This document shows, in pieces, positions 1 to 8,400 of a stretch of DNA of 39,045 bases. The stretch covers positions 1 through 39,045 of the forward strand of contig CALLKE010000097.1 of the NCBI GenBank assembly GCA_938008555.1, read 5' to 3'. Source of the stretch: an uncultured Pedobacter sp. (GTDB lineage: Bacteria > Bacteroidota > Bacteroidia > Sphingobacteriales > Sphingobacteriaceae). Each line of letters begins with the position of its first letter. Position 1 is the first letter of the stretch. The notes below the pieces were generated by a model, which saw only the letters and a list, made by a program, of their open reading frames with translations, was not told the DNA's origin and did not search any database. The position numbers were made by a program, and so were the translations under genes.

Positions 1-31
1 ATTAAATTTATAATATAATTATAACCATATT

Positions 32-1477
32 ATGATAAGGGGCGAATTGAACAGAATGCAGATCATATTGATATTAAACCTACTTATTGCGGCTTCGTCT
101 TGCAAAAAAGACCAGCAACAACCATTAAAAGGAGGATCTGAAATATCTACAACAACATCTTCAGCAGAAAATCTCCTATTTACCATTAAGGAAAATGGAG
201 GAGTTACATTTGATGTTAAACGTTATTTTGGAAATATCATCATATGCAATCAAAATACAGGAGCCTCTTCATCACAAGAGAACTCTTATAAAATCACAGA
301 CTCTTATGGTAAAGTGTACGAGTTCAACTCGTACACAACTTTCGAAAATTGTCCAACAAATGGTTTTTTTGGGTTAATAAAAATTTTTAAAAATAATGTG
401 CAGATATATCAGGAAAAATACGACACCTCTACTATTTTTCACACGTGTGGCACAATTGATAGTTATACTCCAAATAAATCAACTGGATCACCACAAACAA
501 GTTCCATTGGTGCATCAGATTTCTATTGGACTAATGGAACAACCATAACTGTCAATTTTTTCAATAATGAGGGGGACGCTTTTATCCAACAAGAAATTCA
601 AAAGTATGCTCATATCTGGGAGCAATATGCAAATATCAAGTTCCAATTTGTTTCATCAAGCCAGCCTGCACAAGTAAGAATCGAGATAGCTTCAGATAAT
701 TCATCATACACCACTGGAGTTGGTACTCAAATACTCTCTACACCCTCTAACCAACCTTCTATGCATTTTGGCTGGTTTACTGATCAGACAGCTGATAGCG
801 AATTTAGCAGAACGGCAACACACGAATTTGGGCATATCTTAGGGTTAGAACATGAGATGAGAAATCCAAGTGCTCAAATAAATGAGAGCGCTTATTTTGC
901 ATATCTCATGCAAACCCAGGGTTGGACCCTAGCACAAGCTCAAGCTCAAGCTGCATTTTTCACTGCTCAGGATCAAGCAGCTCTTGGACTTCAGTACACT
1001 GCATATGACCCATTATCCATTATGCACTATCCCGTGCCAGCAAGTTGCACCACGAACGGAGTTGCTGTAGGCATGAACAATAATTTATCTAGCGGAGATA
1101 TCTCCTTTATTGGGACCGTCTATCCATTTCCTACAAGTCCTACAAACCCAGCAACAACAAATATCATTTACACCATTAACAATAGTTCTGGAACACCTCA
1201 GATAGATATCGTCCGAGGCACAAATGGTTTAATTTCTCTTGTTAATCGCCAACCCGGCACCAATTTAAGCTCTACAAGTCAAGAGTATTTAATATTTACA
1301 CGTACCCAAAATAAAGATTGGTACAATATAGCATACACCTTTTATTCAAATAATCCACTCAGTGCAAACACATCAACTGGCATAACCAACTTTGGCCCTA
1401 GCAAAGGACAATCTATCATGATAGAAAGACGAGATCCAGGCCAATCTTCAGGTATTCTACTATTTATGGAGAACTAA
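32..1477 (+). CDS. Astacin-like (M12A) zinc metalloprotease, probable lipoprotein
   Basis: Predicted secreted zinc endopeptidase of the astacin family. The zinc site HEFGHILGLEHE lies at residues 264-275 (H264, H268, H274 as ligands, E265 catalytic). The Met-turn SIMHYP has M331 and Y333, as in astacins. The catalytic domain spans about residues 160-375. It is followed by about 105 residues I cannot assign, possibly a substrate-binding or export domain. The N-terminus is a short hydrophobic stretch ending LLIAASSC (C24), which suggests a lipoprotein signal peptide, although the lipobox is loose. The ATG at 32 gives a charged n-region; an ATG at 56 has a better purine tract (AAGGGG) upstream but would leave a signal of only about 15 residues without a basic residue, so 32 is preferred. 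It stands alone, in the same direction as dcw but about 300 bp away. The substrate is unknown. The family call is firm; lipidation is inferred. Confidence 0.85.
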   Translation: MIRGELNRMQIILILNLLIAASSCKKDQQQPLKGGSEISTTTSSAENLLFTIKENGGVTFDVKRYFGNIIICNQNTGASSSQENSYKITDSYGKVYEFNSYTTFENCPTNGFFGLIKIFKNNVQIYQEKYDTSTIFHTCGTIDSYTPNKSTGSPQTSSIGASDFYWTNGTTITVNFFNNEGDAFIQQEIQKYAHIWEQYANIKFQFVSSSQPAQVRIEIASDNSSYTTGVGTQILSTPSNQPSMHFGWFTDQTADSEFSRTATHEFGHILGLEHEMRNPSAQINESAYFAYLMQTQGWTLAQAQAQAAFFTAQDQAALGLQYTAYDPLSIMHYPVPASCTTNGVAVGMNNNLSSGDISFIGTVYPFPTSPTNPATTNIIYTINNSSGTPQIDIVRGTNGLISLVNRQPGTNLSSTSQEYLIFTRTQNKDWYNIAYTFYSNNPLSANTSTGITNFGPSKGQSIMIERRDPGQSSGILLFMEN

Positions 1478-1782
1478 AGTTACTCTACCAGAATACAAGC
1501 ATCTATGGGTCCATCCCTCATGCCTTCGCTCATTTTAGAGATGAAACCAATATCAACCTAGGTATTCCTTCGCGAAACAGCTTTCGCATTAAACTCTTAA
1601 CCCCGCCCCCATTCATACTCAGTGTGAATAAAAATTCCATCATTAACCTAATAATCAATTATCTATACAGAGATTAATATTTTTTTAAAAACAAATTTGT
1701 TGAAAACTTTTTGTGGGATAATGTGGTAAAAAGTGGTAAAAACTAGATATCTTTACGTAAAGAAACAAATTAAAAGTGCAAA
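1478..1782. other. 305-bp intergenic region before mraZ
   Basis: No convincing gene. The first 200 bp contain one frame (1480-1677) without stops until a terminal TAA, but with no start codon; it might be a decayed coding remnant or chance. The last 100 bp are very AT-rich and hold the MraZ operator at 1714-1738. I did not find a perfect TAnnTTTG -7 element; the closest is CAAATTTG at 1692-1699, with one mismatch. Confidence 0.5.
1714..1738 (+). promoter_or_regulatory. MraZ operator: three TGGKA repeats at 10-nt pitch
   Basis: Three direct repeats TGGGA (1714-1718), TGGTA (1724-1728) and TGGTA (1734-1738) are separated by exactly 5-nt spacers, ending 44 nt before the mraZ start. In Escherichia coli and Mycoplasma, MraZ binds TGGGN repeats with 5-nt spacers upstream of its own gene. 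The arrangement here matches that geometry, so autoregulation of the dcw operon by MraZ is likely. Two of the three repeats have T where the known consensus has the third G. Confidence 0.8.
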
Positions 1783-2247
1783 ATGTCCCATTTTTTAGGA
1801 GAATTTGATTGTAAACTAGATGCTAAAGGTCGGATGATGATTCCATCCAACCTTAAAAAGCAACTTCCTAAAATTGAGGAGGAGGGGCTAGTCATTAATC
1901 GAGGCTTCGAAAAGCATCTGGTATGCTACACCAAAAAAGAATGGAACAAAATTGTGGATGAGTTAAACAAGCTCAATCCATACGAAAAAAGAACACGTGA
2001 GTTTATTCGCTATTTCACACGTGGGGCAACTGAATTGACCCTAGATAGTACCAACAGAGTACTCCTACCAAAACTTTTACTTGAATACGCAGGCATTCAG
2101 ACAGATGTTGTGGTTTCTTGCCAATTAAATAAAATAGAAATCTGGGCTAAAGATATCTATGAAGCTCAAATGGATAATGAACCAAAGAATTTTGCAAAAC
2201 TCGCTGAAGAAGTAATGGGTAATGCGGGAAGGAGGACAGATGATTGA
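1783..2247 (+). CDS. mraZ: Transcriptional regulator MraZ
   Basis: DNA-binding regulator that heads the dcw cluster. At 154 residues it has the family's usual size and shows two SpoVT-AbrB half-domains, each with the DxxxR signature: DAKGR at 13-17 and DSTNR at 88-92. The protein is expected to form a ring-shaped oligomer that contacts several operator repeats at once, and such repeats lie 44 nt upstream. The 3' end overlaps the chosen rsmH start by 8 nt, so the two genes are co-transcribed and probably translationally coupled. The 10 or so C-terminal residues are charged and poorly conserved. Confidence 0.95.
   Translation: MSHFLGEFDCKLDAKGRMMIPSNLKKQLPKIEEEGLVINRGFEKHLVCYTKKEWNKIVDELNKLNPYEKRTREFIRYFTRGATELTLDSTNRVLLPKLLLEYAGIQTDVVVSCQLNKIEIWAKDIYEAQMDNEPKNFAKLAEEVMGNAGRRTDD
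2229..2235 (+). promoter_or_regulatory. Shine-Dalgarno AAGGAGG that fixes the rsmH start
   Basis: AAGGAGG ends 4 nt before the ATG at 2240. It supports that codon over the upstream in-frame ATG at 2222. Strong Shine-Dalgarno sequences are uncommon in Bacteroidota, so this one, located inside mraZ, is notable. Confidence 0.7.
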
Positions 2248-3142
2248 TTATCATAACCCGGTCATGCTAAAAGAATGTATCCATGCTTTAGCAATCAAAC
2301 CTAACGGGATATATGTAGATGTAACGTTTGGCGGTGGTGGACATTCCCGCGAGATATTGAATCAGTTGAGTAGTGAAGGTAAACTATTGGCCTTTGATCA
2401 AGATGCTGATGCTCGTCGTAATTTGCCAAGTGATGATCGATTCACTTTTATAGATCAAAATTTTCGCTATCTAAAAAACAATTGTCGCTTACACGGGATT
2501 AATACTGTAGATGGCATTTTAGCTGATTTAGGTGTATCCTCTCATCAGTTTGACCAACCTGACAGAGGTTTTTCAATCCGTTTTGATGCCGACCTGGACA
2601 TGCGAATGGACCAATCATCAGTACTTACAGCGAAACAAATTGTGAACACCTATAGTGAAGATCAACTTCATAAACTTTTTGGGATGTATGGTGAGGTTCA
2701 AAATGCAAAAACACTGGCTAAAACCGTTGCTACTGCTCGTCTAAACAAACCTATTGAAACAATATCAGCACTTAAAAAAGCTATTGCAGGCTGTATCCCA
2801 AAAGGGAAAGAGAATAAATATCTCGCCCAAGTTTTTCAAGCATTACGAATTGAAGTCAATCAGGAACTCGAAGCACTTCAAGCATTTTTAGAGCAGTCGG
2901 CCGATTTATTAAAACCAGGGGGGCGCCTGGTTGTGATGTCATATCATTCTCTGGAAGATCGCATCGTAAAAAACTTTATTGCCAAAGGAAAATTTAATGG
3001 GGAGTTAGAGAAAGACTTTTACGGTAACCCCATCAAACCACTAGAAGCAGTAAATCGCAAATCGATTACAGCTTCAGAGGAAGAGATTCAAAAAAATAAT
3101 AGAGCACGAAGTGCAAAGCTTAGAATAGCCATCAAACGATGA
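2240..3142 (+). CDS. rsmH: 16S rRNA (cytosine1402-N4)-methyltransferase RsmH
   Basis: S-adenosylmethionine-dependent enzyme that methylates N4 of C1402 in 16S rRNA, in the ribosomal P site. The SAM-binding glycine motif VDVTFGGGGH lies at residues 26-35, and the conserved SYHSLEDRIVK segment lies in the last quarter. From the ATG at 2240 the protein has 300 residues, the usual length, and begins MIDYHNPVML as homologues do. The longer reading from 2222 adds six non-conserved residues and lacks a ribosome site. It overlaps mraZ by 8 nt, and its stop overlaps the next gene as ATGA. It belongs to the dcw cluster as in most bacteria (older name mraW). Confidence 0.96.
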   Translation: MIDYHNPVMLKECIHALAIKPNGIYVDVTFGGGGHSREILNQLSSEGKLLAFDQDADARRNLPSDDRFTFIDQNFRYLKNNCRLHGINTVDGILADLGVSSHQFDQPDRGFSIRFDADLDMRMDQSSVLTAKQIVNTYSEDQLHKLFGMYGEVQNAKTLAKTVATARLNKPIETISALKKAIAGCIPKGKENKYLAQVFQALRIEVNQELEALQAFLEQSADLLKPGGRLVVMSYHSLEDRIVKNFIAKGKFNGELEKDFYGNPIKPLEAVNRKSITASEEEIQKNNRARSAKLRIAIKR

Positions 3143-3540
3143 AAAATCAATTTAAAGAAGAAGCCTCATCCCTACCCTCTTTCGAGGAAAGGGAGCTCCC
3201 AGCTGAATCTGAAGAAAATGATAAAGCTGAGCTTCCTAAAAACTTCTTCACACTGATGCTTGCAGATGGAATTATATCGAAACAAGCGGCTACTGATATG
3301 CTTCCATTCATTGTTTTTATTGCACTGCTAGCAATACTTTACATTGGTAATCATCATCATGTGGAAAGCAGCATTCGTAAGATTGACAAGCTAAATAAAG
3401 AAGTAGATGAGCTAAGTTGGGATTATAAAACACTTAAAGCTGAATTAATGCTCAAGAGTACGCAAACAGAAGTATCAAAAAAAGCAGACTCACTAGGATT
3501 GATAGAGCCACTTTATCCACCTAAACGCCTTACATATTAA
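3139..3540 (+). CDS. ftsL: FtsL-like cell-division protein (Bacteroidota type)
   Basis: Small bitopic inner-membrane protein of the divisome. It has 133 residues: a charged acidic cytoplasmic N-terminus (1-50), one membrane span (about 54-70, LPFIVFIALLAILYIG), then a periplasmic helix (about 74-107) with a heptad-like pattern, ending in PLYPPKRL. Topology, size and position between rsmH and ftsI fit FtsL, which forms a complex with FtsQ and FtsB and supports the FtsW-FtsI synthase. Sequence similarity to proteobacterial FtsL is too weak to see; the call rests on synteny and resemblance to the FtsL of other Bacteroidota. Its start overlaps the rsmH stop by 4 nt. Confidence 0.85.
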   Translation: MKNQFKEEASSLPSFEERELPAESEENDKAELPKNFFTLMLADGIISKQAATDMLPFIVFIALLAILYIGNHHHVESSIRKIDKLNKEVDELSWDYKTLKAELMLKSTQTEVSKKADSLGLIEPLYPPKRLTY

Positions 3541-3620
3541 AGTTTAAACTAACTAGTAATTGAATTATGCATGCCTAAGCAAAATATCAACATGCTCATG
3601 GCACTACTAGATAAATAAAA

Positions 3621-5696
3621 ATGAATATCAGAACCGACATATTACTGCGAACGTACATTGCCTTTGGGCTAATTGTACTTTTTGCACTCGCCGTAATATG
3701 TAAGCTGGTGCATGTTCAATTTATAGAAGGAGAAAAATGGAAGGCAATGGCCAAAACTTTTTCTACGCGATTTGTCAATATTGAGGCTTCCCGTGGCAAT
3801 ATTTATTCTGCCGATGGTAGTTTATTAGCAACATCAGTCCCTGAGTATGAATTGCGGATGGATATGTTGGCTGCTGGAATAGAAAAAAATGTAGATTTTC
3901 AAGATAAAGTAGATTCTCTAAGCGAAAAACTAGCCTGCTATTTCGGTGACAAATCAGCCCGACAATACAGCCGCATATTGCGTAATGCTCGCCGTAATAA
4001 AGTACGCTTTTTATTACTAAAGCGCCGAGTAAGCTATCAACAGCTAAAAGAAATACGCAAATTTCCAATCTTCAATATTGGACGCTATAAAGGTGGCTTG
4101 ATTGCAATACAACAAAATAAACGCGTGTTACCATTTCAATCCCTAGCAGCTAGAACCATTGGTTATAAAAATGAAAATGTACAGCCCGTTGGACTAGAAG
4201 GTGCTTATGCCTCCTATATTGATGGTGAAAGTGGTAAGCGCCTCATGCAACGCATTGCTGGTGGCGTCTGGATACCTGTCAATCATGATGTAGAATTTGC
4301 CTCTAAAGACGGTGCTGATATCATCTCGACCATTGATGTCAACATTCAAGATGTAGCACAACGTGCACTACGAAAACAACTCATATTAAGTGATGCTGAT
4401 CATGGTTGTGTTGTTTTGATGGAAGTTGCAACCGGCGAAATACGCGCCATTGCGAATCTCACAAAAGGTACAGATGGACAGTACCAAGAAGAACTCAATT
4501 ATGCCATTGGAGAAAGTGCTGAACCTGGCTCAACTTTTAAGTTAGCTTCCTACATGATTCTATTGGATCAGCACAAGATAGATACCAACACACGCGTTGA
4601 TTGTGAAGGTGGAACATGGAAAATATACAATCATACAATCAGAGACTCTCATCTTGGGAATCAAGTATTAACGGTTAAGAAAGCTTTTGAGGAATCGTCC
4701 AATGTGGCTGTAGCCAAATTGGTATATCAGTATTATAAATCAAATCCGCAACGATTTACAGACGAGCTGTATGATCTTCATCTAAATGAAAAACAAGGAC
4801 TACAAATCCCAGGTGAGGGAGCTCCTCTGATAAAAAATCCAAAAAGTAAATCGTGGAGTGGCTTAACACTTCCACAAATGGCATATGGTTATGAATCAAA
4901 GATGACACCTTTACAGATGCTCTCTTTTTACAATGCTGTAGCAAATAATGGGAAAATGATATCCCCACTCTTTGTAAAAGAAATCAGACGGCTAGGCAAT
5001 ACCGTCACTCACTTCTACCCAAAAGTCATCAATCGAAAAATATGCTCCGACGAAACATTAGGTAAGCTCAGAAAAATGTTAGAAGGTGTAACCGAAGAGG
5101 GCACAGGACAAAATGTGCTCAAGAATCCACTATATAAAGTTGCAGGTAAAACTGGAACTGCTCAGGTGGCTAATGGCACATTAGGATATAAAAGCAAGAG
5201 GTCTTATATGGCCTCATTTTGTGGTTATTTCCCAGCCGATAAACCCAAGTACTCTATGATTGTAGTGCTTAATAATCCGCAAGGAGCTTACTATTCGGCT
5301 CTAGTTGCAGGTCCTGTGTTTCGCGAAATAGCAGATAAAGTATATGCAAGTGATCCGCAAATGTTTGATAGTATGGATAAATCCAAATATGCCAACAAGC
5401 TGCTACCAAGCACAAAACTTGGTCAAGAAGAAGCTAAACAAAAAGTGTACAAAGCTTTTGGCTTGAAGACCAATAGTAAATTGGATACTCGAAATGATTT
5501 TCCAGATCATGGAATCAAATATACAGAGGGTATAGTACCTGATGTAATAGGTATGGGTTTAAAAGATGCACTATTCATGATTAGTAATTCTGGTTTGAAA
5601 CCAGTGATTACTGGTAGCGGGAAAGTGATTAAGCAATCAATAGATGCTGGCTTACCTGCCGAAAAAGGACAAATAATAGCTTTACAATTACAATAA
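3621..5696 (+). CDS. ftsI: Septal peptidoglycan transpeptidase FtsI/PBP3 with PASTA domain
   Basis: Class B penicillin-binding protein that cross-links septal peptidoglycan. It has an N-terminal membrane anchor (about residues 10-33), a dimerisation/pedestal domain (about 50-225), and a transpeptidase domain with the three catalytic motifs: STFK (S304, K307), SSN (359-361) and KTGT (510-513). One C-terminal PASTA-like domain (about 630-691) begins at VPDVIGMGLKDAL. At 691 residues it is longer than enterobacterial FtsI because of the PASTA tail, which resembles SpoVD/Spo-type proteins and is normal in Bacteroidota. An 80-bp gap separates it from ftsL, the largest gap in the first half of dcw. 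The stop codon overlaps the murE start by 1 nt (TAATG). Confidence 0.94.
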   Translation: MNIRTDILLRTYIAFGLIVLFALAVICKLVHVQFIEGEKWKAMAKTFSTRFVNIEASRGNIYSADGSLLATSVPEYELRMDMLAAGIEKNVDFQDKVDSLSEKLACYFGDKSARQYSRILRNARRNKVRFLLLKRRVSYQQLKEIRKFPIFNIGRYKGGLIAIQQNKRVLPFQSLAARTIGYKNENVQPVGLEGAYASYIDGESGKRLMQRIAGGVWIPVNHDVEFASKDGADIISTIDVNIQDVAQRALRKQLILSDADHGCVVLMEVATGEIRAIANLTKGTDGQYQEELNYAIGESAEPGSTFKLASYMILLDQHKIDTNTRVDCEGGTWKIYNHTIRDSHLGNQVLTVKKAFEESSNVAVAKLVYQYYKSNPQRFTDELYDLHLNEKQGLQIPGEGAPLIKNPKSKSWSGLTLPQMAYGYESKMTPLQMLSFYNAVANNGKMISPLFVKEIRRLGNTVTHFYPKVINRKICSDETLGKLRKMLEGVTEEGTGQNVLKNPLYKVAGKTGTAQVANGTLGYKSKRSYMASFCGYFPADKPKYSMIVVLNNPQGAYYSALVAGPVFREIADKVYASDPQMFDSMDKSKYANKLLPSTKLGQEEAKQKVYKAFGLKTNSKLDTRNDFPDHGIKYTEGIVPDVIGMGLKDALFMISNSGLKPVITGSGKVIKQSIDAGLPAEKGQIIALQLQ

Positions 5697-7156
5697 TGAA
5701 AAAATTAAGAGATATCATCTATTCAGTACCTCTTATTCAAGTGGTGGGTTCGACAGCGATCGATGTATCCGAAATTTGTTTCGATTCTCGTAAAATCAAG
5801 CCACATGTATTATTTGTTGCCATCAAAGGAAACACATTAGATGGACATCAGTTCATCAATCAAGCAATAACAGAAGGGGCTAAGGCTATTTTATGTGAGA
5901 ATATGCCCGACAAGCTCGATGAAAAAGTATGTTATCTACAAGTAGAAAATTCTGCCAAAGCCCTTGGTATTTTGGCTGCAAATTTCTATGACTATCCCTC
6001 CTCCAAATTAAAGCTAGTTGGGGTAACCGGCACCAATGGCAAAACAACAATTGCGACTCTCCTATTTCAATTGTTTCGTGAGTTAGGATATAAAGTGGGG
6101 TTATTATCAACTGTCCAAAACCAGATTAATGAGCACATCATTCCATCTACACACACAACACCAGATCCGATTGCACTCAATAGTTTAATTAAAGATATGG
6201 TTGACTCTGGATGTGATTATTGTTTCATGGAAGTAAGCTCTCATGCTGTAGCTCAGTATCGAATTGAGGGATTAGATTTTGCGGGAGGTATATTCACCAA
6301 TCTTACACACGATCATCTTGATTTTCACAAAACATTTAATGCCTACTTAAAAGCTAAAAAAGCTTTTTTTGATGGATTAAGTAAATCAGCATTTGCACTA
6401 ACCAATATTGATGATAAAAACGGGATGGTCATGCTGCAAAATACCCGAGCCAACAAAAAAACATACGCTTTGAAGAATATGGCCGATTTTAAAGCCAAAA
6501 TCCTAGAAAATCATTTTAAAGGATTGCTACTAAATATCGATCAACAAGAAGCTTGGTTCAAATTAGTCGGAAGTTTTAATGCTTATAATTTATTGGCCGT
6601 TTACAGCACAGCTATTTTACTAAATCAAGATAAAAATAATGTACTGACTATCTTAAGTCATTTGAGTGGTGCAGAAGGACGGTTTGATTACATCATATCC
6701 TCCGGTGGGATTATTGGAATTGTAGATTATGCACACACACCCGATGCTGTACAAAATGTATTAAATACAATTCAAGATATTCGCCAGGGCACAGAGCAAG
6801 TCATCACCGTCATTGGTTGTGGCGGTGATCGTGATAAAACGAAACGCCCATTGATGGCACAAGTAGCTTGCGATTGGAGCAGTAAGGTAATTTTAACCTC
6901 TGATAACCCACGTAGCGAAAAACCTGAACAGATTATTCAAGACATGACCACTGGAGTACTACCCAATAACCAACGAAAAGTTTTATCTATTGTTGATCGT
7001 AAAGAAGCAATCCGTACAGCTTGCCACTTGGCCAAACTGGGTGATATTATTCTTTTAGCGGGTAAAGGACATGAAAAGTATCAAGAGATTGCTGGAGTGA
7101 AATATCCATTTGATGATAAACAATTATTAATCGAGTTTTTAAACCAGATGAACTGA
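5696..7156 (+). CDS. murE: UDP-MurNAc-L-Ala-D-Glu:meso-diaminopimelate ligase MurE
   Basis: Cytoplasmic ATP-dependent ligase that adds the third residue to the peptidoglycan stem peptide. It has the three-domain Mur layout, with the ATP-binding loop GTNGKTT at residues 112-118. The motif DNPR at 403-406 is the established discriminator for meso-diaminopimelate rather than lysine, so the wall should be of the mDAP type. The length of 486 residues is normal. It is joined to both neighbours by 1-nt overlaps (TAATG with ftsI; TGATG with mraY), which indicates tight translational coupling. Confidence 0.97.
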   Translation: MKKLRDIIYSVPLIQVVGSTAIDVSEICFDSRKIKPHVLFVAIKGNTLDGHQFINQAITEGAKAILCENMPDKLDEKVCYLQVENSAKALGILAANFYDYPSSKLKLVGVTGTNGKTTIATLLFQLFRELGYKVGLLSTVQNQINEHIIPSTHTTPDPIALNSLIKDMVDSGCDYCFMEVSSHAVAQYRIEGLDFAGGIFTNLTHDHLDFHKTFNAYLKAKKAFFDGLSKSAFALTNIDDKNGMVMLQNTRANKKTYALKNMADFKAKILENHFKGLLLNIDQQEAWFKLVGSFNAYNLLAVYSTAILLNQDKNNVLTILSHLSGAEGRFDYIISSGGIIGIVDYAHTPDAVQNVLNTIQDIRQGTEQVITVIGCGGDRDKTKRPLMAQVACDWSSKVILTSDNPRSEKPEQIIQDMTTGVLPNNQRKVLSIVDRKEAIRTACHLAKLGDIILLAGKGHEKYQEIAGVKYPFDDKQLLIEFLNQMN

Positions 7157-8400
7157 TGTTTTATTATCTATTCCACTACCTCAACAAGTATTACAGTATA
7201 CCTGGAGCAGGTGTATTTCAATACATTTCTTTTCGCACAGGCATGGCACTCATCTCATCGCTACTTTTAACAACGGTGTATGGAAACCGATTAATCAAGG
7301 TGTTGCATACGATGCAGATTGGTGAGTCAATAAGAAATTTGGGTTTAGAGGGGCAAGCACAAAAATCAGGTACACCAACCATGGGTGGCTTAATTATTAT
7401 CCTGGGAATTTTAGTCCCTACCCTCTTATTTGCCAAGTTGGGTAATGTGTATGTCATCCTCATGCTCGTGACTACTATTTGGATGGGAACAATTGGTTTT
7501 TTAGATGATTATATCAAAGTATTAAAAAAAGACAAAGAAGGTCTGGCTGGTCGTTTCAAAATTATTGGGCAAATTATGCTTGGAGTCATTATTGGATATA
7601 CTATGTATTTCAATGACAATATTGTAATTCGTGAGCCTGTTCTTAATCCATTAGCCAGTAACAGTGCAACCATTGAAATGCACAAAAAAGGCAATGAGTA
7701 TTATTACACTCAAGATGTTAAATCAACCAAAACCAATGTTCCTTTTTATAAAAACAATGAATTTGACTATTCCAAAGTACTTAGCTTCTTAGGAGCTGGA
7801 TATGAAAAATATGCATTGCCTGTATTTTTGCTCGCCGTCATTTTTATCATCACTGCCGTATCTAACGGCGCTAACATAACGGACGGTATTGATGGTTTAG
7901 CGACAGGCATTTCGGCTATTATCGGAATCACACTCGCCATATTGGCTTATGTTTCTGGTAATACCATTATCGCTGACTATTTGAACATTATGTATATCCC
8001 TAATTCAGGTGAATTGGTGATCTTTGCGGGTGCATTTGTGGGCGCTTGTCTAGGATTCTTGTGGTACAATTCGTATCCAGCACAAGTTTTTATGGGTGAT
8101 ACAGGCAGCTTAACTATTGGCGGAATTATTGCTGCATTCGCAATCATGATTCGTAAAGAATTATTAATTCCCGTTTTGTGCGGAGTTTTTTTAGTCGAAA
8201 ACTTATCCGTTATTGTGCAAGTGTCTTATTTTAAATATACCAAAAGAAGATATGGCCATGGCAGTAGAGTATTGCTCATGTCACCACTACATCATCATTA
8301 CCAAAAGAAAGGATATCACGAATCAAAAATTGTGATCCGCTTCTGGATTGTAGGTATCCTCCTTGCCATTTTAACCATCGTAACCCTTAAGCTTCGCTAA
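7156..8400 (+). CDS. mraY: Phospho-N-acetylmuramoyl-pentapeptide transferase MraY
   Basis: Integral membrane enzyme that makes lipid I from UDP-MurNAc-pentapeptide and undecaprenyl phosphate. Visible signatures are the aspartate pair DDYIK (D117, D118), NITDGIDG (240-247, with D243 and D246), MGDTGSL, and the histidine-rich PLHHHYQKKG loop near the C-terminus. About ten membrane helices are expected. At 414 residues it exceeds the roughly 360 of E. coli MraY; the excess is a polar insertion at about residues 155-215, a feature of Bacteroidota MraY. It overlaps the previous and following genes by 1 nt each. Confidence 0.96.
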   Translation: MFYYLFHYLNKYYSIPGAGVFQYISFRTGMALISSLLLTTVYGNRLIKVLHTMQIGESIRNLGLEGQAQKSGTPTMGGLIIILGILVPTLLFAKLGNVYVILMLVTTIWMGTIGFLDDYIKVLKKDKEGLAGRFKIIGQIMLGVIIGYTMYFNDNIVIREPVLNPLASNSATIEMHKKGNEYYYTQDVKSTKTNVPFYKNNEFDYSKVLSFLGAGYEKYALPVFLLAVIFIITAVSNGANITDGIDGLATGISAIIGITLAILAYVSGNTIIADYLNIMYIPNSGELVIFAGAFVGACLGFLWYNSYPAQVFMGDTGSLTIGGIIAAFAIMIRKELLIPVLCGVFLVENLSVIVQVSYFKYTKRRYGHGSRVLLMSPLHHHYQKKGYHESKIVIRFWIVGILLAILTIVTLKLR

